Positions 8,887-16,347 of a stretch of DNA of 40,665 nucleotides are shown piece by piece. The notes beneath the pieces were generated by a model. It saw only the letters and a list, made by a program, of their open reading frames with translations. It ran no database searches and had not been told where the DNA came from. The DNA comes from Steroidobacter sp. (lineage in GTDB: Bacteria > Pseudomonadota > Gammaproteobacteria > Steroidobacterales > Steroidobacteraceae): NCBI RefSeq assembly GCF_016790065.1, contig NZ_JAEUPY010000386.1, forward strand, positions 1 to 40,665. Direction: 5' to 3'. Both the position numbers and the translations under genes were made by a program. Within the stretch, counting starts at the first letter, position 1, and each line of letters opens with the position of its first letter.

Positions 8887-10599
8887 ATGAAATTGATGCG
8901 TTGTCTGTTGGTTTTGCAGCTGGCCCTGCATGCCGGCGTGTCGCTGGCGTCGGCGGAATCAGAGGCCGCTGACGCTCGCCATCGCGCCGTCGATGCCATC
9001 TTCGAGAAGTTTGACCGTCCAGGCAGTCCCGGCGCGGCCCTCGGCATCGTCCGCAATGGCGCAGTCGAATACGTCCGCACCTATGGATCAGCGGATCTGG
9101 AGAATGAAACTCCAATCACGCAGCAGACCATGTTCGACATTGCGAGCGTGTCGAAGCAGTTCACGGCCTATGCCGTGTTGCTGTTGGCGCGCGATGGCAA
9201 GGTGAATCTGGAAGCGGACATTCGCGAGTATCTGCCGTACATGCCCGACTACGGCTGGAAGATCACTACGCGCCATCTGTTACAGCACACCAGCGGCCTG
9301 CGTGAGCAGTTCCGATTGTTGGAGCTGGCCGGTCACGACGAACGCAGCCCGACCAGCCAACAACAGGTGCTGAACCTGGTGAAGCGTCAGCGTGCGCTCA
9401 ACTTCGAGCCGGGGACGCAGTTCGAGTATTGCAACACTGGCTACATTCTGTTGGCCGAAATCGTGCGTGCGGCTTCAGGAAAATCGCTGCGGCAGTTTGC
9501 ACAAGAGCGCATCTTCGAGCCGCTCGGCATGACTCACTCGCTGTTCTATGACGATACTGGCGAGCTGATTGCGCATCGCGCTTACTCTTATGAAAGAGCG
9601 GGCGAGAACGGACCCTGGCGCCGCTTCCTCGATAGCTACAGCTATCTCGGGCCGACCGGCGTGCAGACCACCATCGGGGATCTGCTCAAGTGGGCAGTGA
9701 ACATGGCGCGTCCGCGCGCTGGCGACGCTGAGATCTTTCAACAAATGACCACCTGGGGTCTGTTGAAGGACGGCACCCAATTCAACTACGGCATGGGACT
9801 GACGCCGTGGGAGTTCGCCGGCGAACGTTCGGTACATCACAGCGGCACCATCGCTCGGTTCGGCTTGTTGTTCGCACACTTTCCCGAGCGAGATTTCTCG
9901 GTGGCGTTGCTGATGAACACGGACGATGGCAAATACAGTTATATGGATCGCGTCGTCGCTGCATATTTCGATCCTGACGGCAGCCGGCGTGCCGCCCGCG
10001 AGCAGGCCGCTGGATTTGCGGAAGCGCGAGTGAAGGACTCCTTCCTGCGCGCGGCTGCGGGTGACTACATGAATCCAAACGACATGATGTTGTCGCTGGT
10101 GTATCGGAACGGGCAGTTGTTTCTGCAGGAGCGGGGCGGCGAGCCGGTGCCGGTCCGTTTCCGAAAGAATGGGCGCTTCGATGGTTCCTACCCGCAATGG
10201 CGTTCCTACCGGTTGCGTGAGCGCGCCGGCAAGATCGTCGGCCTGGAGGCCTACATCGATGACCGGCCGATGAAGTACTTCGAGCGCGTCGTTACGACGC
10301 AGTGGTCGGCTGAGGAAATGACGCAGATCGCCGGGCGCTATTTCAGCGACGAGGTCGACAGCACCGTCGAGATCACGTTCGATGGCCGGCGGCTGTTGGC
10401 GAGCACGATATGGATGGACCAGCCCACTGAACTGTATGCAGTGACGCCGGAGCGTTTCGAAACCGACAGCGCGGTGTTGCACGCTGTGCTGTTGGATCGC
10501 GACTCGCAGGGGCGAGTGAGTTCGATTCGTATCGATTGCTACGGCGGCCTCAAGGATCTGCCGATGCGTCGAGTCGACGACTCGCCAGCGAATCGCTGA
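8887..10599 (+). CDS. Secreted serine hydrolase, beta-lactamase class C / PBP4-like fold (module 1)
   Basis: This 570-aa exported protein has a signal peptide (CLLVLQLALHAGVSLASA). The penicillin-recognising catalytic triad of motifs is complete: S87-V-S-K90 (SxxK), Y181-C-N183 (YxN) and H318-S-G320 (the HxG form of KTG). This family includes DD-peptidases, D-aminopeptidases and esterases, and sequence alone does not choose among them. After the catalytic domain (to about residue 370) come about 200 beta-rich residues, including AGRYFSDEVDSTVEI, typical of an added C-terminal lipocalin-like/DUF3471-type domain. ATG 8887 has GAGGAC upstream and lies nine bases after the receptor stop, so it is the last gene of the module 1 operon. 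It belongs to a different subgroup from the four serine hydrolases of modules 2 and 3. Confidence 0.9.
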   Translation: MKLMRCLLVLQLALHAGVSLASAESEAADARHRAVDAIFEKFDRPGSPGAALGIVRNGAVEYVRTYGSADLENETPITQQTMFDIASVSKQFTAYAVLLLARDGKVNLEADIREYLPYMPDYGWKITTRHLLQHTSGLREQFRLLELAGHDERSPTSQQQVLNLVKRQRALNFEPGTQFEYCNTGYILLAEIVRAASGKSLRQFAQERIFEPLGMTHSLFYDDTGELIAHRAYSYERAGENGPWRRFLDSYSYLGPTGVQTTIGDLLKWAVNMARPRAGDAEIFQQMTTWGLLKDGTQFNYGMGLTPWEFAGERSVHHSGTIARFGLLFAHFPERDFSVALLMNTDDGKYSYMDRVVAAYFDPDGSRRAAREQAAGFAEARVKDSFLRAAAGDYMNPNDMMLSLVYRNGQLFLQERGGEPVPVRFRKNGRFDGSYPQWRSYRLRERAGKIVGLEAYIDDRPMKYFERVVTTQWSAEEMTQIAGRYFSDEVDSTVEITFDGRRLLASTIWMDQPTELYAVTPERFETDSAVLHAVLLDRDSQGRVSSIRIDCYGGLKDLPMRRVDDSPANR

Positions 10600-10654
10600 G
10601 CGGGGGCGGCGGGCTTCCCCCTGTTGCCCGGCAGTGACACCATCGGCGATAAAG

Positions 10655-10684
10655 CCATCATTGGCCGGTTCTGGCCAATGATGG
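10655..10684 (+). terminator. Perfect 12-bp inverted repeat, probable terminator
   Basis: CCATCATTGGCC at 10655-10666 and GGCCAATGATGG at 10673-10684 are perfect complements around a 6-nt loop. The repeat lies 55 bases after the module 1 serine hydrolase and before the module 2 sigma gene, the right place to end transcription. No T-run follows at once; six Ts occur at about 10707-10712, so classical rho-independent termination is only moderately supported. An alternative pairing of GACACCAT (10636-10643) with ATGGTGTC (10681-10688) competes for four bases. The rest of 10600-10733 has a G5/C5 mini-stem (10602-10621) and nothing else recognisable. Confidence 0.55.
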
Positions 10685-10733
10685 TGTCTTCCCACCGATT
10701 CGGCGCTTTTTTGCTGATCAGCCGTCAGGCTGG

Positions 10734-10761
10734 GTCAGTTTTGCCGACCTTGTTCGTCTTA
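10734..10761 (+). promoter_or_regulatory. ECF-type promoter of the module 2 sigma gene
   Basis: GTCAGTTTTGC (10734-10744) and CGTCTTA (10755-10761) are separated by 10 nt. The same two blocks with the same spacing recur at 12457-12484 before the module 2 receptor. CGTC-type -10 boxes are typical of ECF sigma promoters, so autoregulation by the sigma factor is inferred. Transcription would start at about the ATG at 10767, implying a leaderless message. Confidence 0.62.
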
Positions 10762-10766
10762 CTGTC

Positions 10767-11354
10767 ATGCCCTCCCGACTGGACTCACCGCCCGTCCCCA
10801 TCGACCCGCCGACCCCGGCGGCCGAGGAGCCTGACACGGCGAGTGCCGAGCTGGACCGCCTGTTCAAGGAGCACAACGATGCCTTGCTGCGGTTCATTGC
10901 GGCCAAGGTGGGCTCCAGCCAGGAGGCGGGCGAGATTGCCCAGGAAGCCTACGTCCGGCTGTTGAGCCTGGATGAGCGGCAGGCTGTCAGCCATCTGCGG
11001 GCATTCCTATTCAAGACCGCCGCCAATCTGGCGGTGGATCGCTTACGGCAGCGGACCCGGCGCAACTTTCTGGTGTCCTCCGCCAGCGTCGATTTCGCCA
11101 TCTTCGAGATCTCGCCGGAGCGTCATCTAGGCGGGGTGCAGGCCATGCGACGCCTGCGTCTAGGCTTGAGCGAGCTACCCAAGACCTGTCGTGAGGCCTT
11201 CTTATTGATGAGGCTCGAAGGTTTGAGTTGCGAAGAGGTGGCGGAACGCTTGCAGATTCAGCCTCGGTCGGTGTGGCGGCATGTGGCACGCGCGCTGGAG
11301 TATTTGCGCGAACGGGTCGAGTCGGATTCGGGAGATCAGGAGCGCGTGCCGTGA
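10767..11354 (+). CDS. ECF sigma factor, FecI type (module 2)
   Basis: This is a complete 195-aa sigma factor with a proline-rich N-terminal extension of about 25 residues. Region 2 runs at about 28-95 (LDRLFKEHNDALLRFI, AGEIAQEAYVRLL, LRAFLFKTAANLAVDRLR) and region 4 at about 130-185 (LPKTCREAFLLMRLEGLS, then CEEVAERLQIQPRSVWRHV). The recognition helix differs from those of modules 1 and 3, which share an S-x-x-TVEK pattern, so it should read a different promoter. ATG 10767 has no Shine-Dalgarno sequence and sits only 5 nt after a CGTCTTA -10 box, which fits leaderless translation; no other good in-frame start is available before region 2. Its stop overlaps the next gene by four bases (GTGA). 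Confidence 0.93.
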   Translation: MPSRLDSPPVPIDPPTPAAEEPDTASAELDRLFKEHNDALLRFIAAKVGSSQEAGEIAQEAYVRLLSLDERQAVSHLRAFLFKTAANLAVDRLRQRTRRNFLVSSASVDFAIFEISPERHLGGVQAMRRLRLGLSELPKTCREAFLLMRLEGLSCEEVAERLQIQPRSVWRHVARALEYLRERVESDSGDQERVP

Positions 11355-12451
11355 AGGAATCACAGAGTCGGAAAGATATGGGTATGGCTGCGGCCGCGCG
11401 CGAAGCGTCGGAATGGTTCGTCACCATCCAGTCCAACCAGGATTTGCCGCCCGAACGGCTCCAGGATTGGTTGCGTTGGCTGGAGGCCTCGCCGGACAAC
11501 AAGCAAGCTTTCGAGCAGATTGCTCGCATCTGGCACGGAACCAATGCTTCGGTGGTGGCTCAGCCCGCGGACGAGGGCGAAGAGGACTACGACGACTCCA
11601 TGTCGGTGTCCGAGTGGAAGGCGCGCAAGCAGCGGCCGGTTGTCTCGACACACCGCCGCCACTATTTCGCGGCTGCCGCTGCAGTCCTGCTCTCGGTGTT
11701 GGCGCTGCTGACGTTGTGGGCTCGCTTCTTCCCGGGATCCTATTCCGAAGGAACGTTCGCTACGCGGACCGGCGAGCACAGAGAGCTGCAGCTCGCCGAT
11801 GGTTCGCACATCACGCTCGGCGGAGCGTCTCGCTTGACGGTCAATTTCTCATCGACCGCTCGCGACATCCGTCTGGACGCAGGCGAAGCGTTCTTCTCCG
11901 TGGCCAAGGATCCCACGCGCACCTTCAATGTGCATGCCATGCAGGGTGTGATCAGCGCGGTCGGTACCGCATTCAATGTGCAGGCCATCGAGAATCGAGT
12001 CACTGTCACGGTGACGGAAGGCACTGTGCGCGTGGTCGGCAACGACGCGGGCAGTGCTGCTACCGAAGGCATGGTGACAGCGAGTGCGCACTCGAAGAAC
12101 GTGACGCGTGGACAGGAGCTGACCTATCGAGCGGTGCCGTTGCTCGCGCCCATCGCCGAAGAAGAGTTGAAGCAAGTCGATCCGGCGGCTTCGGTGCGCT
12201 GGCGCGAAGGCTGGTTGATGTATCACAACGAGCCGCTTCGTTATGTGCTCGCGGACGTCGGTCGCTACACCGATCTGAAGATTGAAGTCAGCAGTGACGC
12301 AGCGGCGATGCAGTTCAGCGGTGCCATCTATAAAGATCGAATCGCCGAGTGGATCGTGGCGTTGCCCGAAGTTGCCGCGGTCGCGGTCGAGCGGCAGGGC
12401 GATCACTTGACCATTCGCTCGCGAACCACCGCGAGCACCCTTCAACAATAG
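11351..12451 (+). CDS. FecR-type sigma regulator (module 2)
   Basis: This is an inner-membrane anti-sigma/sigma regulator of 366 aa. The cytoplasmic N-terminus carries the family pattern (AAREASEWFV, LQDWLRWLEASPDN). The single membrane segment lies at about residues 105-124, after a basic stretch (HRRH). The periplasmic FecR domain includes LADGSHITLGGASRLTV, LDAGEAFFSVAKDPTR and AVGTAFNV, and a C-terminal DUF4974-like region contains MQFSGAIYKD. GTG 11351 overlaps the sigma stop in a GTGA quartet, so coupling favours it; ATG 11378 is the alternative. A receptor-gene promoter starts six bases after its stop codon, so fecIR and the receptor can be expressed separately, as in the E. coli fec system. 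Confidence 0.92.
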   Translation: MKESQSRKDMGMAAAAREASEWFVTIQSNQDLPPERLQDWLRWLEASPDNKQAFEQIARIWHGTNASVVAQPADEGEEDYDDSMSVSEWKARKQRPVVSTHRRHYFAAAAAVLLSVLALLTLWARFFPGSYSEGTFATRTGEHRELQLADGSHITLGGASRLTVNFSSTARDIRLDAGEAFFSVAKDPTRTFNVHAMQGVISAVGTAFNVQAIENRVTVTVTEGTVRVVGNDAGSAATEGMVTASAHSKNVTRGQELTYRAVPLLAPIAEEELKQVDPAASVRWREGWLMYHNEPLRYVLADVGRYTDLKIEVSSDAAAMQFSGAIYKDRIAEWIVALPEVAAVAVERQGDHLTIRSRTTASTLQQ

Positions 12452-12456
12452 CTCCT

Positions 12457-12484
12457 GTCAGTTTTGCGCAGGCTCGACGTCTTA
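12457..12484 (+). promoter_or_regulatory. ECF-type promoter of the module 2 receptor gene
   Basis: GTCAGTTTTGC (12457-12467), 10 nt, then CGTCTTA (12478-12484) repeats exactly the two blocks found before the module 2 sigma gene; the sequence between the blocks differs. It lies just after the fecR stop and about 28 bases before the receptor start. The likely reader is the sigma factor encoded at 10767-11354 (inference from position and repetition). Confidence 0.68.
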
Positions 12485-12511
12485 GCTTGCGTAGATACAA
12501 AAACTGGGGAG

Positions 12512-15040
12512 ATGAGCGTGCAGAAGCGGAACAGTACTTTGTTACGGCGTTTGATTTACAGCGCGTTACTCACATCGGCGTGGCTGACGCCGGCGCTGGC
12601 GGGCGACTTGGATCGCAGCATCAAGTTCGAGGTGGCCGCACAACCGCTCGACAAGGCGTTGCTGGAGCTGTCTCAGCAAGCGGACTTTCAGATGGTGCTG
12701 CCGATGGGTGCGATTCCGGAGCGCAACGCGCCGCGACTCGCCGGACAGATGACCATCAAGGAAGCCTTGCAACGGTTGCTGCAGGGAACGGATCTTTCTT
12801 ACAAACAAATCGGCGAGCGGACCTTGACCGTGGTCGTCGGCTCGGAGCACAGCACTAGCGGCGGTCAAGGCGCGTCGGGCGCCGAACGCACTTCACTCGG
12901 CGATGAAATCATCGAGTCGGTGAACGTGTTCGGCTCGCTCGCCGATCAGCTCAGCATCGGCTCAAAATCCGGTCAGTCGCTGCGCGAGACGCCGAAGTCG
13001 GTCACAGTAGTGACGCGCGAGCGCATCGAAGCTCAGAACCTGAGCTCACTGATGGAGACCTTGAATCAGACCACCGGCGTCACCGTGCAGAGCTATAGCA
13101 ACGGCGGCACCGACAGCTTTTTCTTTTCCCGCGGCTATCGAGTGAACACGCTGCAGATCGATGGTGGTGCACCGGCATTCACTGGCGGTTTCGGCATGTT
13201 TCTGGTGCCGGACATGGCTTCGTACGATCACATCGAAATGCTTCGCGGTGTGGACGGCATGTACACAGGCGCTGGCGGTCCTGGCGGCGTCATCAACCTG
13301 GTTCGCAAGAAAGCCTCGGACGCGTTCGGTCTGAAGGTGAATCTGTCCGCCGGGCGCTGGGATAACTATCGCAGCGAAGTTGACGTGACTGGCGCGCTCA
13401 CCGACAGCGGTCGCGTGCGAGGCCGGCTCGTGGGTGCGTACGAAGATAAAGGCTACTTCGTCGATCGCGCTAAAACCGAGAAAATCGTCGGTTATGGCAC
13501 GCTCGAAGTCGACATCACGGATTCGACCTTGCTCGCCGTCGGTGCGAGCTACGAAGACCGTGACGAGAGCGCGTACAGCAACAACGGCTTACCGCGTTAC
13601 ACCGATGGTCGCGATCTGAATCTCCCTCGCAGCACCAACCTGTCCGCCGACTGGAGCCACTGGTTTTTCGAAACCAAAGAGGTATTTGCTCGCCTCGAGC
13701 AGCAGTACGGCCGCGACGGCGTGGTGAAGCTCAATCTGACGCACATCGAACAGGACAGCGAGTCGCGTTCGATGTTCACTCGCGTGTCGATCAATCCAGT
13801 GACGCGAACTGGCGCAACGGCCAGAGCCACCGGTGGCGATTTCACGTCGGAACAGAACTTGGTGGACCTGTCCGCCAGCGGCACGTTCGAGTTGTTCGGG
13901 CGCAGTCATCGTTACACCGTCGGCACCGACTACGCCAAGATCGACGGCGGCGGCCAGCGTAACTACACCATGCCCGGCTACACCTTTGCGACGGCACAGC
14001 CGCTGGACGTGTTCAATTTCAACCAGTCGCTCTATGCGGAACCCACGCCGCTACTGAGCGGACTGTATCCGGTGAACGAACGCGATCAGAACGGCTTCTA
14101 TGCGACCGTCGGTCTGCAACTCGCCGAGCCCTTGCGACTGACGCTCGGTGGACGCTACAGCGAGTTTCGTTATCGCCAGGAGTTCCGTTCGGTGTCCGCG
14201 GCCGGTGTGGTCGGTACGCCGTCGCGCACTCGCTACGATGACACGGCGTTCATTCCCAGCGTTGCGGTGACTTATGACTTCGCCAACGACTGGTCCGCAT
14301 ATGCCAGCTACTCGGAAACCTTCGAAGTGCAGGCCAATCTGCTGCAAGGTCCGTTGCCGGGCACGCCGCTGGATCCGATCACGGGCACGGGCTTCGAGGT
14401 TGGCGTCAAGGGTGAATTGAACGGACGCATCAACCTGGCGGCCGCACTGTATCGAGTCGAGCGCAATGGCCAGGGCTTGCAAGATCCTGCCTACGCTTTG
14501 CTTTCTCCCGGTGCCGACGGTTCGTACTGCTGTTACATCAAGCAGGCCAACGTCATCAGCCAGGGCGTCGATGCCGAAATCAGCGGCACGCTGCTGCCGG
14601 GTTGGCAGCTGTTCGCCGGCTACACGTTCAATAGCAATCGTTCCGAAGACGATCCGACCGATGGCTATTCGAGCGGCAAGTACTTTCTGAATCTGACGCC
14701 CAAGCACATGTTCAAGATGTGGACCACCTGGCAGCTGCCGGGCGATCTGGCACGCTGGACGGTCAACGGCGGTGTGGTGGCGCAGACGGAAAGTTACATC
14801 ACCGGCACGGCGCTCGAGTCGGCCACCAGCACGACGTTGGTGCCGTACAAGTTCGCGCAAGGCTCGTATGCCTTGTGGAACGCGTCGGTGCAGTTTCGGA
14901 TCGACGATCATTGGACGGTCGCGCTGTACGGCGAAAACCTGACCGACAAGACTTACTACCAGGTGCTCGGCACGACGGATCGAGAGAACGTCTATGGCAT
15001 GCCGCGTAGCTATGTCTTGAAGATGATGGCACGTTGGTAG
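12512..15040 (+). CDS. TonB-dependent receptor with STN signalling domain (module 2)
   Basis: This is an outer-membrane transducer-receptor of about 842 aa. A signal peptide (LIYSALLTSAWLTPALA) precedes an STN domain (about 32-110; FEVAAQPLDKALLELSQQ, LAGQMTIKEALQRLL). The TonB-box/plug region reads IIESVNVFGS, ETPKSVTVVTRERIE, IEMLRGVDGMYTG and GGVINLVRKK, followed by a 22-strand barrel ending in MARW. It is only distantly similar to the module 1 and 3 receptors, so a different ligand is likely. Two starts are possible: ATG 12512 touches the GGGGAG ribosome site directly, while GTG 12518 has ideal 6-nt spacing, so the true start may be GTG. It has its own ECF promoter upstream and a strong hairpin downstream. 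Confidence 0.92.
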   Translation: MSVQKRNSTLLRRLIYSALLTSAWLTPALAGDLDRSIKFEVAAQPLDKALLELSQQADFQMVLPMGAIPERNAPRLAGQMTIKEALQRLLQGTDLSYKQIGERTLTVVVGSEHSTSGGQGASGAERTSLGDEIIESVNVFGSLADQLSIGSKSGQSLRETPKSVTVVTRERIEAQNLSSLMETLNQTTGVTVQSYSNGGTDSFFFSRGYRVNTLQIDGGAPAFTGGFGMFLVPDMASYDHIEMLRGVDGMYTGAGGPGGVINLVRKKASDAFGLKVNLSAGRWDNYRSEVDVTGALTDSGRVRGRLVGAYEDKGYFVDRAKTEKIVGYGTLEVDITDSTLLAVGASYEDRDESAYSNNGLPRYTDGRDLNLPRSTNLSADWSHWFFETKEVFARLEQQYGRDGVVKLNLTHIEQDSESRSMFTRVSINPVTRTGATARATGGDFTSEQNLVDLSASGTFELFGRSHRYTVGTDYAKIDGGGQRNYTMPGYTFATAQPLDVFNFNQSLYAEPTPLLSGLYPVNERDQNGFYATVGLQLAEPLRLTLGGRYSEFRYRQEFRSVSAAGVVGTPSRTRYDDTAFIPSVAVTYDFANDWSAYASYSETFEVQANLLQGPLPGTPLDPITGTGFEVGVKGELNGRINLAAALYRVERNGQGLQDPAYALLSPGADGSYCCYIKQANVISQGVDAEISGTLLPGWQLFAGYTFNSNRSEDDPTDGYSSGKYFLNLTPKHMFKMWTTWQLPGDLARWTVNGGVVAQTESYITGTALESATSTTLVPYKFAQGSYALWNASVQFRIDDHWTVALYGENLTDKTYYQVLGTTDRENVYGMPRSYVLKMMARW

Positions 15041-15060
15041 CGCTCCTCGGATGAGAACGC

Positions 15061-15097
15061 CGCGCACCGGGTTCGAAAGCCCGGTGCGCGATTCTTT
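15061..15097 (+). terminator. Strong hairpin plus T-rich tail after the module 2 receptor
   Basis: CGCGCACCGGG (15061-15071) and CCCGGTGCGCG (15080-15090) form a perfect 11-bp GC-rich stem around TTCGAAAG, followed by ATTCTTT. This looks like a rho-independent terminator or attenuator that would lower expression of the hydrolase genes relative to the receptor. It may equally be a stem that protects the receptor mRNA end. A very strong ribosome site (AGGAGGAG, 15101-15108) follows directly. Confidence 0.72.
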
Positions 15098-15112
15098 GGC
15101 AGGAGGAGACGA

Positions 15113-16324
15113 ATGATTCGCCCGGCACATTACTTCTGGGTCGCGTTTTTCCTGGCGTGGTCGGCGCCGTCGTTCGCTGCTGACTTTCGCGTTCCCGACG
15201 GATTATTTTCCGGCGACCAGCGCGGCCCGTACCAGACCGGCACGTTCGAAGAACTCTGGACTGACTCACAGCGCGGCGATGACGCTACCACCGATCCGAA
15301 CGATCGACGCAAGCTGCTGATCCAGGTTTGGTATCCAGCGGTGTTCAAGGGCGATCCGCCGCGAGCCCCTTATGCGCTGAGCCCGCAGCTGTATCCGAAC
15401 GATGAGAAGCAGAGCTGGATGCATCGCGCTCGCGCTGTGCGTACCACGTCAGTGTTGAATGCGCCGTTGGCCGCCGAGCCGCGGCAATTCCCGGTGCTGA
15501 TCTACAACCCGGGCGCGGGCTACACACCCTTCAGCGCAACGTTTCAAACGGAGTTTCTGGCCAGTCACGGCTACATCGTAGTGTCGGTCGGGCATTCCGA
15601 TGTCACGCGGATCCAGCGTTTCCCGGATGGCAGCACGTATCGCGCCGACCGCAATCGCCCGGCCGTGACCGATGAGCAACGCAAGACGCTGACTGCGGTA
15701 GAAGAACTCTGGTCTTGGATTCGACAGATCTCGGCCAACGAGGTGACGTTGCATGTTCGAGATATCAGCTTCGTACTGGATCGCCTGCAGGCGAGGGCAG
15801 CACAGCGCGGCGATTTCTTCTATCAGCGCTTGGATCTGACTCGCGTGGGTTCCTTGGGTTGGTCACTCGGCGGCGCTGCTTCGTTTCAGGCGAGCCGCGA
15901 CGATGAGCGCATCAAGGCAGCTATCAATTTCGACGGGCGCTTGTACACCGACGCCATCGATACCGGCTCGCATCGGCCGTTGTTGATGATGCATGCTGAC
16001 CGGCGAATCAGGCCTATGCCCACGGCGGCCGATCGCGAGGTACAGCTGGTGGGTGACAGTCTGGTGTGGCGCATGTTTTCCCACACCGATGCTGACTGGT
16101 ACGAGGTCACCGTCAGTCGCACGACTCACCAACACTATTCCGATCTCACGCTGCTGAAACCGGCTGATGCCGAAGAGATGCACCCGCGCCTCGCGCACGA
16201 CATCGCCAATGCTTTCACGTTGGAGTTCTTCGATCGCTATTTGCGTGGGCGAGTCGATACTCCATTGCTGTCGGGGCAGAAGCGCCTGGCCGACGCGCCG
16301 GTGATCAGCAGCCGGACACAATAA
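15113..16324 (+). CDS. Secreted alpha/beta hydrolase, PAF-acetylhydrolase-like (module 2)
   Basis: This 403-aa exported enzyme has a signal peptide (FWVAFFLAWSAPSFAA). The alpha/beta-hydrolase core contains the nucleophile elbow G-W-S251-L-G-G. The likely acid is D274 in INFDGRLY, and the likely histidine is H339 in THQHYSDLTL, which resembles the HQNFADFTF-type motif of platelet-activating-factor acetylhydrolase and bacterial relatives as I recall them. The preceding PVLIYNPGAGY supplies the oxyanion-hole region. It should cleave a short ester, or less likely an amide, in the periplasm; its substrate cannot be read from sequence. ATG 15113 has the strong AGGAGGAG site. A paralogue with the same motifs lies in module 3 (24956-26185). 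Confidence 0.87.
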   Translation: MIRPAHYFWVAFFLAWSAPSFAADFRVPDGLFSGDQRGPYQTGTFEELWTDSQRGDDATTDPNDRRKLLIQVWYPAVFKGDPPRAPYALSPQLYPNDEKQSWMHRARAVRTTSVLNAPLAAEPRQFPVLIYNPGAGYTPFSATFQTEFLASHGYIVVSVGHSDVTRIQRFPDGSTYRADRNRPAVTDEQRKTLTAVEELWSWIRQISANEVTLHVRDISFVLDRLQARAAQRGDFFYQRLDLTRVGSLGWSLGGAASFQASRDDERIKAAINFDGRLYTDAIDTGSHRPLLMMHADRRIRPMPTAADREVQLVGDSLVWRMFSHTDADWYEVTVSRTTHQHYSDLTLLKPADAEEMHPRLAHDIANAFTLEFFDRYLRGRVDTPLLSGQKRLADAPVISSRTQ

Positions 16325-16347
16325 TTTCTACGAGGATCGTTTCTGAG

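Noticed and set aside
9475-10695. Long minus-strand open frame (406 codons) opposite the module 1 serine hydrolase
   Set aside because: The plus strand encodes all three catalytic motifs of the hydrolase; the antisense frame has no recognisable domain and runs through the intergenic inverted repeat.
14051-15130. Minus-strand open frame of 359 codons opposite the module 2 receptor end
   Set aside because: It is a shadow of the receptor barrel and crosses the terminator hairpin; no ribosome site or family match.
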